From Chara braunii (lineage: Eukaryota; Streptophyta; Charophyceae; Charales; Characeae), in the NCBI GenBank assembly GCA_003427395.1, contig BFEA01000327.1:24043-59244 (forward strand): 35,202 nt of DNA. Direction: 5' to 3'. Made by a program: the position numbers and the translations under genes. Below, in pieces: positions 1-9,789 of this stretch (its first letter is position 1; every line of letters starts with the position of its first letter). Below the pieces are notes generated by a model, which was given only the letters and a program-made list of their open reading frames with translations, searched no databases and was not told the DNA's origin.

Positions 1-40
<40 letters not shown>

Positions 41-100
41 AACTCAGATCACTGCAGCGAACCAACAGAAGGGAGTGCTTACTAGAGTGAGAGAAAGAGG

Positions 101-149
<49 letters not shown>

Positions 150-150
150 T
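1..150. repeat. (GA)n microsatellite, two blocks
   Basis: Bases 1-37 are pure GA, and 97-150 are GA with a few interruptions. The 60 bases between them are not repetitive. The Arg-Glu-rich reading frame across it is only translated microsatellite. Confidence 0.97.
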
Positions 151-315
151 ACTCAAACGGGCTTGGGAAGACCACCGAGAAAAGAAGATCTATGGAACTA
201 AACTCTCGAGTGAACCAGCAGCGAAAAACACCTGGTCATGATCATCCATCAGGAATGTGAAGACGATTGGACAAACACAAGCACGAGAGTTTAGGTGACT
301 TCGATGCTGTTGATA

Positions 316-836
316 GCCATATCAGTTTCCTAGTGCTCATTGGCAGATCAAGCACTGACTGCTTATTGGCAGAATCAGGCTTTGGCTGCTCATCGGGAGG
401 TCAAACAGTCACTCCTCATGGGCAGATCAAGCACGGGTTGCTTACTGGCAGATTAAGCATTGGCTGCTCATCGGCAGGTCAAACAGTTATTCCTCATGGG
501 CAGATCAAGCACGGGTTGCTTACTGGCAGATTAAGCATTGGCTGCTCATCAGCAGGTCAAACAGTCATTCCTCATTGACATATCAAGCACGGGCTGCTTA
601 CTGGCAGATCAGGATTTAGCTGCTCAACGATAGATCAAACACTCACTCCTCGTTGACAGATCAAGCACGGGCTGCTGACTGGCAGATCAAGCATTTGGTG
701 CTCATCACCGGATCAAACACTCATTCCTCATTAACCGACCAGTTATGTGTCGCTCATTGGCTGATGAGGCACTGAGTGCTCATTAGCAGAACATGCACTG
801 GCTGATTATTGACAGATCAGGCATTAGCTGTTCATC
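316..836. repeat. 26-bp monomer minisatellite, partly ordered as a 78-bp trimer
   Basis: About twenty consecutive 26-bp monomers, most with a core like GGCAGATCAAGCAC and ending TGCTCAT or a relative. In the middle they are ordered as A-B-C trimers: trimer starts fall at 421, 499, 577 and 655, exactly 78 bp apart, and 421-498 is nearly identical to 499-576. Outer monomers (316-420 and 733-836) are more diverged, and one at 368-394 is 27 bp. The open frame at 267-578 is a by-product, because 78 is a multiple of three. Confidence 0.93.
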
Positions 837-1270
837 AGCAGGGTTACATCAAGATAGACATATTGACCGTTGGGATCTTCGAACAACTATTGACGCCCTA
901 CTATTTGGTCGCTTCGATGCGGCTGAATAGNGAAAGTGGTTTCTACTCTAGAGCTTGAATCGGATGGCATAGTGTCCTCGAACCACTTCTAGTGTTTGCA
1001 GTACAGAGACACGGGAATAGGAGGGAGTATAATTATTATTGTTATTATTACTTTATTATTATTTTTTTTATTTTATTTTATTATCATCATTATCGGTCCG
1101 ATTGCAAAAGATCTCAGAGCTCAGTCTCCAAGTGGGAATTTGATAGGCAAGTTTGAATCCCACTCCCTGTCGATCGCTGAGGACCTCCGAAGCGGGCGCA
1201 GCGGGTGACAGACGTTGTTGCCCTTGGCTTCAGCGAGCGACAGGCGTCCACCTCCCCGGGTTTCCCCACA
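837..1270. other. Non-coding stretch with an (ATT)n tract
   Basis: No coding signal. Bases 1030-1092 are an imperfect ATT/TTTTA microsatellite. An ambiguous base lies at 931. Bases 1128-1166 contain a 7-bp inverted repeat (AGTGGGA/TCCCACT) next to a T-loop-like GTTTGAATCC; I could not fold it into a tRNA. Confidence 0.6.
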
Positions 1271-1511
1271 CCGTACTAAAAGCCTACTCAGAGGTTAAGA
1301 CTGAGAGGCATAGGGAAGACCCTTCCTTTTATTTGTTTTGCTTCTTGGGGGTTTTCTTAGTCGGACGTTGGTCCTGGGCCGGGATTCAAGGTCCTTGTCA
1401 AGGACATCCCTAGCCCTAGGCTCTGAAGGGGAGGGATTCCCCCTCACGCAGATCCTATTTGCATTGCCCGTTGAGGCACCCCACCCTTAAGGCGGAAATG
1501 TCGTGAGGGCC

Positions 1512-1565
1512 GAACGGCATGTCCTTCTGCCGTTCAATATCGTGTGGGGTAACCTCTCACGATAT
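1512..1565. promoter_or_regulatory. Paired hairpins upstream of the TATA box
   Basis: Two adjacent perfect inverted repeats: GAACGGCA at 1512-1519 with TGCCGTTC at 1528-1535, and ATATCGTG at 1537-1544 with CACGATAT at 1558-1565. Both survive in the second copy (about 21348-21402), the first with one change next to the loop. Conservation at -100 to -150 from the TATA box suggests a U3 regulatory element or a structure; this is inference. Confidence 0.5.
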
Positions 1566-1662
1566 ATTCCTTCAACCATTCAATATCGAGAGGGCGGAAC
1601 TGAGATTACCACGTATGGTTGGCATTGTTGGTTGGTATGAGGCTGGCCTGCAGATGCGCGGC

Positions 1663-1674
1663 TATATATTAAAA
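1663..1674 (+). promoter_or_regulatory. TATA box of the 1.3-kb block
   Basis: TATATATTAAAA lies after a GC-rich segment and is conserved as TATATATTTAAA at 21488-21499 in the other copy. It would place transcription start near 1695-1705. No other strong TATA lies in this block; a weaker TATATATT lies downstream of it at about 2737. Confidence 0.55.
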
Positions 1675-2587
1675 TCCCGCGCGCGATGTTTCGCCGCCCT
1701 AGCGCCTAAAAGTTATGGGATCGGAGGGACCCGCACATACGCGCGAATGCTTGGGATAACTATAGGTCGCTGACACCACCCGAAAAAGGGAGGGTACCCC
1801 AAGTTTTTTTTTTCTTTTGGGATAGAGGGGACCCTCGGTCTATTTATGCTTTTTAAGATTTATAGTTGGACGTTGTAGTCCGTGGCAGCCGTTAAAGTCA
1901 AACCCCTTGACCTGTATCCAGGCCAGGAGAGGGGCTCATCTCAGTGGCTGTAAGAAACGACTGCCACCACAGGTATGGACCTGTGTACCACCCGCTCTGC
2001 ACAGAGTGTAGAAGAGGGTGTGTGGTCTTCAACCGCGCTTGGAGGTTGTCCAGCGTCGAGAAATTAACCCTCAAGGCGCGTGTCAGCCGACACTTGAGTG
2101 TCGAATGCGACCCTCGAGATTAACGAGGACCGTATGAGTATGGGTACTATATGGTACGCCATCATTGCGACTGCTTGCGTACGTTTGCATTGCTAGTCGA
2201 TGTGAGTAGGCCCTGCGTCCGCGCGGTTTTGTACTAAGTCTCGCTTGCCACGCCTATCCGATTTCTGCATCAGAAAGTTATGGGACGGCTACCGAGGGGC
2301 TAGGAGCGTTGTCGCGTCGTTTGTGTTGTGTCGTTTCGTATGTGTGCGTGTGTATGTTTTATCTTTGTGTTTTGTTGGAGTGGTGTGCGCGTGGTGTATG
2401 GGATGCGTCCTAGTCGACCGACGACGGGCCTCGCTTGGGACTTCAGCCCCCCAAGATGTCGGTTCGCGTGAGGGTCCGATAGAGACGTATTACCGCGCGT
2501 ACCCCCTATGCTACAGCGAACGAGAAACGCCCTCGGCTGGTCCACCTCTGCGATTGCAACTGATTAGCTTTCGTACTGTGGACTGGT

Positions 2588-3176
2588 AGCTCGGTGGGGA
2601 TACGCCCACCGAAGGGAGGTGACAACTCCCGTAAGGTGGAGGTAAGTTGTGCCTCGCGTAGGCCCTATCCTGTTGTAGGGGCTCGCGAGAGGTATGGCTG
2701 ACGCACTCGGCCGGAGCGGCTTGCGGAAGCTCCACATATATATTTTGCAACGAAGGGTGTAAATCAACTCCTGCGTGACGCAGTCGGGAGGGTCCCGCGC
2801 GTCTTCATGCGGTGCCGGACCGATGCGCTCGACATGTGGCGTCGTTGGCGGGGATAACGGAAGCCTACCGTTGTCCCTTGTGGAACGACATCCGGGTACG
2901 AAATTGAATGGGAATAGGCATAAAGGGATGACGAGAGGGTAGGGAAAATAATGAGTGACTAAGTATAGGTGAGAAAGGCTTAGTGACTATGTATGTCCGT
3001 CCTTCTTACCTACCTGAGCTAGAAAAGCTACGAGGGATCGTCGTATCCGCGTCAGGTAAGTATATGAGGAAGTTAGAGAGGGCATACAGGATAGACCCTT
3101 TTGAGATAGGATGCTGAATAGGTTTGTGTCCTTGTTTTTCTTCTTATAGGGAGCTTGAAGAGAAAAGTCTGTCAAG
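2588..3176 (+). other. Retrotransposon leader, upstream of Gag
   Basis: No ORF. It opens with AGCTCGGTGGGGAT after a TGGT shared by both 1.3-kb blocks. A primer-binding site could begin at TGG (2585), but I cannot match it to a known tRNA end. A perfect hairpin CGGTGGG/CCCACCG lies at 2592-2611 and a near-perfect one at 2850-2875. Splice-donor-like GAG|GTAAGT occurs at 2642, and a complete intron-like unit lies at 3056-3149. Confidence 0.5.
3056..3149 (+). other. Likely spliceosomal intron in the Gag leader
   Basis: The 5' end reads CAG|GTAAGTAT, a full match to the donor consensus. The 3' end is a pyrimidine-rich stretch (TTGTTTTTCTTCTTATAG) followed by GG. A branch-point-like TGCTGAAT lies about 40 bases upstream of the acceptor. 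The 94-bp length is ordinary for a plant-lineage intron, and the Gag ATG follows 27 bases later. Splicing is inferred from consensus only. Confidence 0.55.
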
Positions 3177-4556
3177 ATGCCGGAGAGCAGCGGTGTATCG
3201 GATGGCACCAGGAACGTCCTAACGCTCGAGGACCTTATTGCGGCCATTGACCGGCATAAGAAGACCCCAAGCAATGTCCCTAAGGTCGACACTTTTCATT
3301 TCAATGGAGAAAGAGTCTTTGACTGGCTGGATCGGGTGGAACAAGCATTGGTGGGACTAGCGGATGCGGTGAAATTCCAGCGGATCATGGGATATGTGTT
3401 GTATGGGCACCATCAGGAGGTGCAGAGGGTGGTCAACGACGCCAACGGCAATTGGGTCAGGTTCAAAGAGGGAATGCAAAGGAAGTACAGGCTGGGCGAT
3501 GGCCTGCTAACTACGGCAGACCTGGAGGCAATGAACAAAGATAACTTCACTACGATATGGGCCTTTGTACAAGAATTCAAGAAGAGAGCAAGGAAGGTCC
3601 ATGGAATCTCTGAGGAGACGCAGTGTGCCATTTTTTTAGGATTGCTTACTTCATCAGAGGCCCAAGAATCGACGAGTCATGGAGGAGGGAGTGCTAAGCT
3701 CACCTGGGCCACCATTGACAAAGGGGTGGAGGATGGGAGCCTAGACTAGGTGGAGCAGCACCAGGTACGGCTACAAAGACAGAAGAGAAAGGAGAGGGAT
3801 GCTACGGCATCCGGGATTCCAGAGGTAAGAAAGATTATCACCGACATATTAACAGAGTTAGACCCGGTGATACAAAGAAAGGTGGCAACGGCAATTCAAG
3901 GAAGGGCCAAAGAGGCCGTGATAGAGGAGGCTGCCCAGGAAGGGTGGGAATAAGAGGAAGGGTGGGAAGAAGAGGAGACGGTGCCTCCGCACCTCTCGAA
4001 GGTGCACCGTAAGCAGCGCAATCTGACGGAAGGGGGGCAAGGTTAGGGAAAGGGCCAGATGCCCCAAGCGGTGGTAGCTGCGTTCCCCAATGCGTCGGCA
4101 CCTTCGAGTAGTGCAGGCCCTTCGCAGGCGCCAGTACCACCTTTCGGGCAGTGGTCATGGCCCGTGATCAACACCTATGTGCCTTGGGGAGGGCCGACGC
4201 CTTTTGGACAGGTAGTACCCTATGCTGGGCCGCAGACGAGTATGCCGCCCCCTATCTATCCTGCAGCCCAGGCCCAGCTTATGGCCCCGCCGCCATCACC
4301 CGCTCCTAGTTCGCAAGGAAGTGTGGCTGGAGGTGGGAACCAGGGTCAGGGCAATCAAGGTAATGGAGAAAGGGGTGGTGGAAGGGGGCGAGGAAGGAAT
4401 GGCGGCGGTCGAGGAGGACAATGGAATAGCCAAGGCCAGGGGAACCAAGGCCAGGGGGATCAAGGAGGTCAGGGGTACGGAAGAGCCCGCTTTGACTAGA
4501 GGTCGGCTATCTGCCAACATTGTGACCAGCAAGGCCACACTATTAGGTTCTGTAAC
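3177..4556 (+). pseudogene. Gag polyprotein (capsid and CCHC nucleocapsid), four in-frame stops
   Basis: Capsid-type protein that would assemble the retrotransposon particle and package its RNA. The start at 3177 is the first ATG after the likely leader intron. Residues 40-190 have the Ty3 Gag pattern, including FNGERVFDWLDRVEQAL and FVQEFKKRARKVHGI. A Gly/Gln/Arg-rich, RGG-like tract runs at 4320-4495. A zinc knuckle of form CX2CX4HX4C (C-QH-C-DQQG-H-TIRF-C) lies at 4512-4553. All parts are in one frame but are cut by TAG 3747, TAA 3951, TAG 4044 and TAG 4497. The 3951 stop falls in a short tandem duplication whose other copy reads GAA, so a single base change is likely. The frame runs on without shift into the protease region. 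Confidence 0.88.
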
Positions 4557-6269
4557 ATAAGGCGGGAGGATGAGAAGAACGGGCTGATTTTCTCCACCAT
4601 GGATGAAAACATCTATGACCAGTTTGGAGATTTTATTGACAGGAAGCTTGTCGGAGTGAGAGCGGAGGCCCAACGAAGGGCGGCAGTCGGACCACCACCC
4701 CTTGCCACATTCAAGTTATGGCAGGAGAAGGAAGGACCACCAATTGGGGTAGAGGAAGTGGGGAGTGATGAGGAAGTAACTCAGGGGCTACGAGAAGGAG
4801 GTAAGAGGGAAGAGCCCATAATCATCGAGTCGGACGACGAGGATAAGGAAGAAAAGATGAAACCTCCGTCCGCCTTGCTGGGGAAAATAGAGGACCTTTT
4901 GAGCAAGATGGGGAGGTACCAACAGAAGTTGGTGGACCTCTGTGAGGGAATAAGGGAATGGGGGTCTAACGTCCCCAAGGTGTTCCTTGATGACTCCGAC
5001 CCGGAGTCAGCGCCCGGGCGACCCGGAGTAAATGTAGTGGGGTCAGGCCCGCGAACGGGGATGATGATGGGACCTCTTACCCCGCAGACCCGGCTGGCAC
5101 AGGCAGCGCGAACGCGAAGTCAGGCCAAGGCCTGTGCTAGCAAGGAACCTCCCCGAAGAGAGCCTGAGCCGGGGGGAAGAAAAGAGGCAGTGGAAGTGGA
5201 GGATGATGACGACGAGGAGGAAGAAGATAAGAAGTTGCGCCAGGAAGAGGATAAGAGAGCAGAGCAAAGGGCTAAGAAAAGAGAGGCCAGGGAAGGAGCT
5301 GAGCCGGTCTTGCCCGATGTGCCGCCTAAAAAGAAGAAATATGCAGTTCGACTGGAAGAAGGGTTTGACGTAGAGAAGGTGATCGACAGGTTGTTAGAGG
5401 GGCATAACGACCTCATGACCCTGAAGGAAATCTTGGCGTCAGCCCCTAAGCTCCGTGATGGATTGAAGGGGAGGTTGTCGCGGTGTCTGGTACCCAACGT
5501 CCATCTGGGTACGATCCTGCCCAAGGAGGCGGAGTGGGCAGAGTCAGGCACGAAGATGGACTGGAAGTGTGTGGCCTGCGGCACAGTGGATTCGGTAGTG
5601 AAGGGCTCCAAGTGTGCAGCGATGACGGACACAGGGGCGGAAACCCGGAAGGCAGATGCCATCAGGTTCGGATTGGATATAGACCGATCTGACTGCGGCA
5701 TTCTACATGGGGCAAGCTGCAAGGCCGTGTTCTATGGGACAGCCTCGAATGTGTTTATCGAGGTTGGGAAAGTAAAAGTCAGGGCATGCTTCTTCGTCAT
5801 GCCGGACGTGGATGACGGGATTCTTTTGGGGAGATCCTTTCTGAGCAGGACAGAGATGGTGATATTTAATAAGCATGATGGGACTCTGATCCTTCTCTTG
5901 TGTGACCCTGCCTGCGGAAATTATGAAGTCATCACCTGCAGGAATACAGGGCCAAAAAGCATAAGGAACCGGCCCAATCCAGGGTCTTTCACAATTGAGG
6001 AGTCGGAGGACGAGCGCCAGAGGCTCCGGGCAGAGCCAGAAGAGGAAGAGAGGATTGAAGCATTCTCCCTCAGCTTGTCGGACGTGGGGAAGACCATGGA
6101 TTTGGTGGCCGCGCATGAGATGGCGAAACCAGATGCCATTCAGACATTGAGGGCGCAGGTCCTGGAATGCCCCGAGGCAGGGAGATTGAAGCTGGTATAT
6201 CGTCTTCCGGATGGCAGGAGAAACCCGGCGATAATGCAGGCGCAATCTGTGAGTCGGCTTTTTTTTTAG
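4557..6269 (+). CDS. Retropepsin-like aspartic protease region, in the Gag frame
   Basis: Open and in frame with Gag; the first ATG after the knuckle is at 4599, probably an internal Met and not a start. The N-terminal half is highly charged, with an acidic run at 5194-5235. At 5356-5480 it has the region commonly seen before protease in Ty3-like elements (FDVEKVIDRLLEGHNDLMTL, then a SAPKLRDGLKGRL-like segment). The protease proper carries the catalytic D-T-G at 5628-5636, within TDTGAE, and the second conserved motif ILLGRSFL near 5818-5841. It would dimerise and cleave Gag-Pol. The frame closes at a TAG placed immediately after a run of nine T (6259-6267), and reverse transcriptase continues in the -1 frame. 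Confidence 0.85.
   Translation: MRREDEKNGLIFSTMDENIYDQFGDFIDRKLVGVRAEAQRRAAVGPPPLATFKLWQEKEGPPIGVEEVGSDEEVTQGLREGGKREEPIIIESDDEDKEEKMKPPSALLGKIEDLLSKMGRYQQKLVDLCEGIREWGSNVPKVFLDDSDPESAPGRPGVNVVGSGPRTGMMMGPLTPQTRLAQAARTRSQAKACASKEPPRREPEPGGRKEAVEVEDDDDEEEEDKKLRQEEDKRAEQRAKKREAREGAEPVLPDVPPKKKKYAVRLEEGFDVEKVIDRLLEGHNDLMTLKEILASAPKLRDGLKGRLSRCLVPNVHLGTILPKEAEWAESGTKMDWKCVACGTVDSVVKGSKCAAMTDTGAETRKADAIRFGLDIDRSDCGILHGASCKAVFYGTASNVFIEVGKVKVRACFFVMPDVDDGILLGRSFLSRTEMVIFNKHDGTLILLLCDPACGNYEVITCRNTGPKSIRNRPNPGSFTIEESEDERQRLRAEPEEEERIEAFSLSLSDVGKTMDLVAAHEMAKPDAIQTLRAQVLECPEAGRLKLVYRLPDGRRNPAIMQAQSVSRLFF
6259..6269 (+). promoter_or_regulatory. Candidate -1 ribosomal frameshift site (T TTT TTT, then TAG)
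   Basis: In the Gag-protease frame the codons read CTT TTT TTT TAG, so a U-UUU-UUU heptamer sits in the X-XXY-YYZ register with the stop next to it. Slipping back one base gives TTA GGG CGG CTC, which is the reverse-transcriptase frame. That frame is already open upstream from 6167, so the two overlap by about 100 bases. The alternative is a one-base change in a homopolymer. I did not identify a downstream pseudoknot with confidence. Confidence 0.45.
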
Positions 6270-8626
6270 GGCGGCTCAAGCAGGGTTCCCAAAGGCGGTG
6301 CAAGACGGTAGACCAGAAGTGTCGCTCAGTCCCTGTCCTCGTTACTGAGGACGAGGAGGTGTACTATGAACGAGAGCGGGGGTTGATACGGCGGATGAAG
6401 GAGAAAGCTTCAGCACGGCCATGCCGTATCAAAGAAGGGAACGGGGAGAAGCTGATCATAGGAGAGCCCGACTTTCTATTGCCTCACGAACGAGCCTTGA
6501 TGGTGGAGTTAATAAAGAAGAGGCATCGCGCTTATGCGTTTAGCGACGAGGAGTGCGACAGGTTGGATGTGGATAAAATACCTATGATCCACATCCACAC
6601 CGTGCCACACGAATTGTGGAACCTAAAAGGAGCGCAATATGCTAATCCTGACGAGGAAAAGAAGGTGGTGGACTACCTCGATGGCAAGATACGTACGCAT
6701 ATCGCCGACTACTCAAGTGGGCCGTACGTGTCCCCGTGGTTTTGTTTTATCGAGCCTAACGGGACGCTGCGGTGGGTGCAGGATCCACAAAGGCTAAATG
6801 CGGTGACTGTGCGGGATGAAGGAGGGTTGCCCAACGCAGACGCGCTGTCAGAATCCTGTGTTGGAAGCCCTATAATCTCGCTTATAGACCTTTACTCAGG
6901 ATATGACCAATTTCCGGTCTATCCGCCAGACAGGCCAGTGACAGCTATGCATACGCCTCGAGGACTAATCCACATGAATGTGGCTCCACAAGGATGGACC
7001 AATGGGGTAGCGATGGTCCAACGGGCCATGATTCGGGTTATGCAGTCAGTCAGCCCACATATCACTCAGCCATATATTGATGATTTGGCAGTGAAAGGGT
7101 CGAGAGTGAAGGAGAGTGACGAGATTTTACCGGGGGTAAGACGTTTTGTCAAGAAGCATATCCAGAACCTCGAGAAAGTCATGAGCCTGCTCGAGGAGCA
7201 TAACCTCACGGCAAGCGGAGCCAAATCCAGACACTGCATGAGGGAAACTACTATCTTGGGGTTCGTCTGCAGTGAGAACGGCCGACGACCGGATGTAAAG
7301 AAGATGAATAAGATTACTGAGTGGTCAATTTCATTCTACTCAATAACTGATGTCCGGAGCTTCCTTGGGGCGTGCGGATTTTAGAGGGCATTCGTCAAGA
7401 ACTTTGCCGCTAAGACTGAGCACCTGAGAAAGTAAGTTCGTCAGGATCAGGAGTGGATTTGGGGCAAAGAGCAGGAAGAGGTGGTGGCCAGAATGAAGGA
7501 AGAATTCCGAGAAGGGGGTTTGGTGTTGGGGGCGCCAGACTATGACGTCACAGAAACGAGATCCTTCATTGTTGAAACGGATGTGGGACCAACTGCCTTA
7601 GGAGAGGTTTTAATCCAGGCAGACATGGAGGGAAAGGAAAGGCCTTTGAGGTTTGAGAGTCGGACTCTCTGTACGACTGAGAGGAACTATTCTCAGTTCA
7701 AAAGGGAGACCCTTGCCGTCCTCCACTGTCTGCGAATCTTCCGAAACTACATATTTGGCATGAGGTTTATATTGAGACTGGACCCAACTGCGCTAGCCTA
7801 CTCTCATAGGAATTACGTTCCATCGGATCCAACAGTTGCCAAGTGGTTGACGTACATCTGGATGTTTAACTTCGAGTTGGAACGGATCCCTGGAAGCAAG
7901 AACCGGGCGGACGGGCTGAGTCGTATCAACTGGGATAGTCAAGAAGGAGAGGCGGTGAAGAATACGCCCCCAGTTGATGGATTTTTGAATCAAGAGGAAG
8001 ATGTCCGTCTCCACATTAACAAGTGGTCGTCGCAAGTGCTCAGGTGTGTAGGACATCCTATCTGGCAAGCGCCGAGTGGGTATGAACGGAAGGCGGAGCT
8101 AGTCGTTAAGCCTTTTGAGGAAGAGGATCCCTGGGGTGGTAAAGATGTTCATTGGATGATGAAGTTGGCGTTGGCTGGATCATATAGCCTAGTGGAAGAT
8201 ATGAAGGCAATAGAGGAAGGGCCAGGCCAGGTAGAAAGGCATGGAAGCCTCGATCAAGAAGGCTCGTTGAATCCGGCGGGTAATGAGGGCGAGGTGCGCG
8301 AGAGCCAGGACGACGAGTTTGAAGAGGGTGAGATCAAAGAGGTCTTTCGTGCAGAGGAGTATGAAGGGATCTACCTGGAGTTGGGACTTCTTTTGTCATG
8401 CGAAATGCGGCTTAGAGATGCGAGCGATAGGGCTCAGAGGATGATGCAGTGCTACTTGGTGCGAGATGGCCAGCTTTTCGTAAGAAGAGAAGTATGGAAT
8501 CCCAGGAGAGTCGTCTGCAGTAGGAATCGTCAGATTGACGTCATAGCAGCACTTCATGATGGCATTGCAGGAGGGCATCGAGAAGTACATGCCACATACG
8601 CCAAAATAAGTGAGTTGTGCTACTGA
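6266..8626 (+). pseudogene. Reverse transcriptase, RNase H and integrase zinc-binding region, broken
   Basis: Copies the element RNA into DNA. The RT palm motif IDLYSGYDQFPV has its first catalytic Asp at 6887-6889. The MNVAPQGWTNGVAM block is at about 6975-7015, and the YIDD box, with the other two Asp, is at 7073-7084. RNase H follows in the same frame with its three acidic positions visible: Asp at 7580 (in ETDVGP), Glu at 7706 (in KRETLAVL) and Asp at 7781 (in LRLDPTAL). Two stops, TAG 7382 and TAA 7433, lie between RT and RNase H; the sequence across them still reads as coding. At the 3' end is the His pair of the integrase HHCC finger (H at 8555 and 8576). A one-base loss near 8620 puts the remainder into another frame. 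Confidence 0.92.
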
Positions 8627-9624
8627 GTGGAATGATGGACATGATTGGGAAGTTCTGTCGATCTTGCGTACCCTGCCAGGAGAGATCTCGTTTGAGGCAA
8701 GGAGAGCCGTTACATCCAAGGTTAGAGCGAGAAGTGGGGGTTGCAGTGCATCTCGATCTGCTTTTCATGCCGCTTGGGGATCAGGGTTATAACTACATCT
8801 TCGATGCACGCAATAACGTGTCTGGCTTCGTAGACGGACGTGCCATTCGTACGAAGACTGGGCCAATCTTGGTTAGCTGCATCGAGGAGTACTACCTGCG
8901 TTATCCTTTCGTCAGGGAGTTCGTAATGGACATGGGATCGGAGTTTACCTGCCAGGACGTGCAAGAGTTGCTATCAAGGTATAGTGTAGTAGCCAACTAC
9001 ACCACGACCGCGCACCCTCAGGCAAATGCTCCGGTGGAGAGAGGGCATAGTACCATTACGAACCTCCCGGCTAAGTGGACCGAAGGTAGGCCTAATCAAT
9101 GGCCAAGGTACCTAAGGGCGACATTCTTTGTCGAGAACATTACGGTGAGAAGATCCACCAAGTACGCACCGGCGACGCTGTGGTATGAAAGGCACGCCAC
9201 CTTCCCAATCGAGAGTTTTCTAAAGACCTGGAGGCGACAGGATCTGGAAGTCAACCTGTCTTTTGAAGAGTTACTCGATATCCGAGCGCATCAGGTGGGG
9301 GCGATAAAGGACAGGATCCAGGAGGCGTCCAATCAAGTGGAGAGAAGCCGTATTGATGATAAGGCTCGCTGGGATCAGTCTGCGCGAGTGAGGAAAGTAC
9401 CCTTGGCAGTTGGGGACGTCGTACTCCTATACGATTCATCGTTGGAGAAGCAATGGTCCAGGAAGCTCGATAAGAGGTGGTTAGGTCCCTACCGAATCGT
9501 GTGGTGTGGAGATTTTGGAGCATACCAGATCGAAGAGCTGAACAGGACTGAATGGAAGGACTGGGTATCTGGAACGCGGCTGAAGAAATTTGTGGCGAGA
9601 GAAGAGGTGAGAGAGATGATTTGA
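8617..9624 (+). pseudogene. Integrase catalytic core and C-terminal GPY module
   Basis: Inserts element DNA into the chromosome. This part is open to TGA 9622. The Cys pair of the HHCC finger is at 8656 and 8665; its His pair lies upstream in the previous frame. The catalytic triad is complete: Asp at 8755 (HLDLLFMPLG), Asp at 8929 (VMDMGSEF) and Glu at 9037 (PVERGH). The second Asp and Glu are 35 residues apart, the canonical D-D-35-E. A GPY motif (KRWLGPYRI) is near 9475-9500, followed by a short tail ending near RLKKFVAREE, with no chromodomain that I can see. This is the best preserved domain of the element, but it lacks its own start after the frameshift. Confidence 0.92.
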
Positions 9625-9789
9625 CTTCCTTTAGAATAAAAGCGATAAGATGTGTAGGTCAGATAGGTTGAATGTTGCATGAGTATGGTCTGGTCTGAGC
9701 TTGCTTTGATTATCACCTGTTTGCTTACCCCAATGTGTGCCTGTTGTCTCCTTCGCCTGTTGTGCAGGTCTGACTTTACGAAGACAACC
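9625..9789 (+). promoter_or_regulatory. Intergenic segment with splice-acceptor-like sequence before ORF3
   Basis: A pyrimidine-rich stretch (CTGTTGTCTCCTTCGCC...) ends in TTGTGCAG at 9760-9767, 22 bases upstream of ACCATGC at 9790. A possible branch sequence, TGATTATCACC, lies at 9708-9718. Donors could be CAG|GTAAGT at 3055/3056 in the leader, giving an env-like subgenomic RNA, or a local GTATGG at 9681, giving an 87-base intron. Confidence 0.45.

Larger units (their letters stand above)
1271..2587 (+). repeat. 1.3-kb direct repeat, copy 1 (candidate LTR)
   Basis: This block recurs in the same orientation at 21096-22411. Identity is about 94% over the stretches I compared by eye, with almost equal length (1317 against 1316 bp) and mostly transition differences. 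Similarity begins sharply at CCGTACTAAAA and ends sharply at GGACTGGT. Inside are a TATA box (1663-1674), a hairpin pair (1512-1565), a T-rich run (1805-1816) and no credible ORF. That content suits a long terminal repeat with its U3 about 400 bp upstream of the start site. Missing for a firm call are TG..CA ends, a confirmed primer-binding site and a target-site duplication. It lies 590 bp upstream of a Gag start, as a 5' LTR would. Confidence 0.7.

Noticed and set aside
267-578. Open frame of about 100 codons with a 26-residue repeat
   Set aside because: The frame stays open only because the 78-bp trimer is divisible by three. No domain and no sign of selection.
316-836. Regular short repeats that might suggest a CRISPR array
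   Set aside because: Monomers are contiguous with no unique spacers, they diverge towards the edges, and the setting is eukaryotic. It is a minisatellite.
2585-2602. Primer-binding site complementary to a tRNA
   Set aside because: It starts TGG as expected, but I could not match the remaining bases to a known tRNA 3' end, and the boundary is uncertain. Not called.
5120-5722. Minus-strand frame of 200 codons
   Set aside because: Shadow of the protease coding strand: Ser- and Leu-rich complement of acidic and basic codons, no domain.
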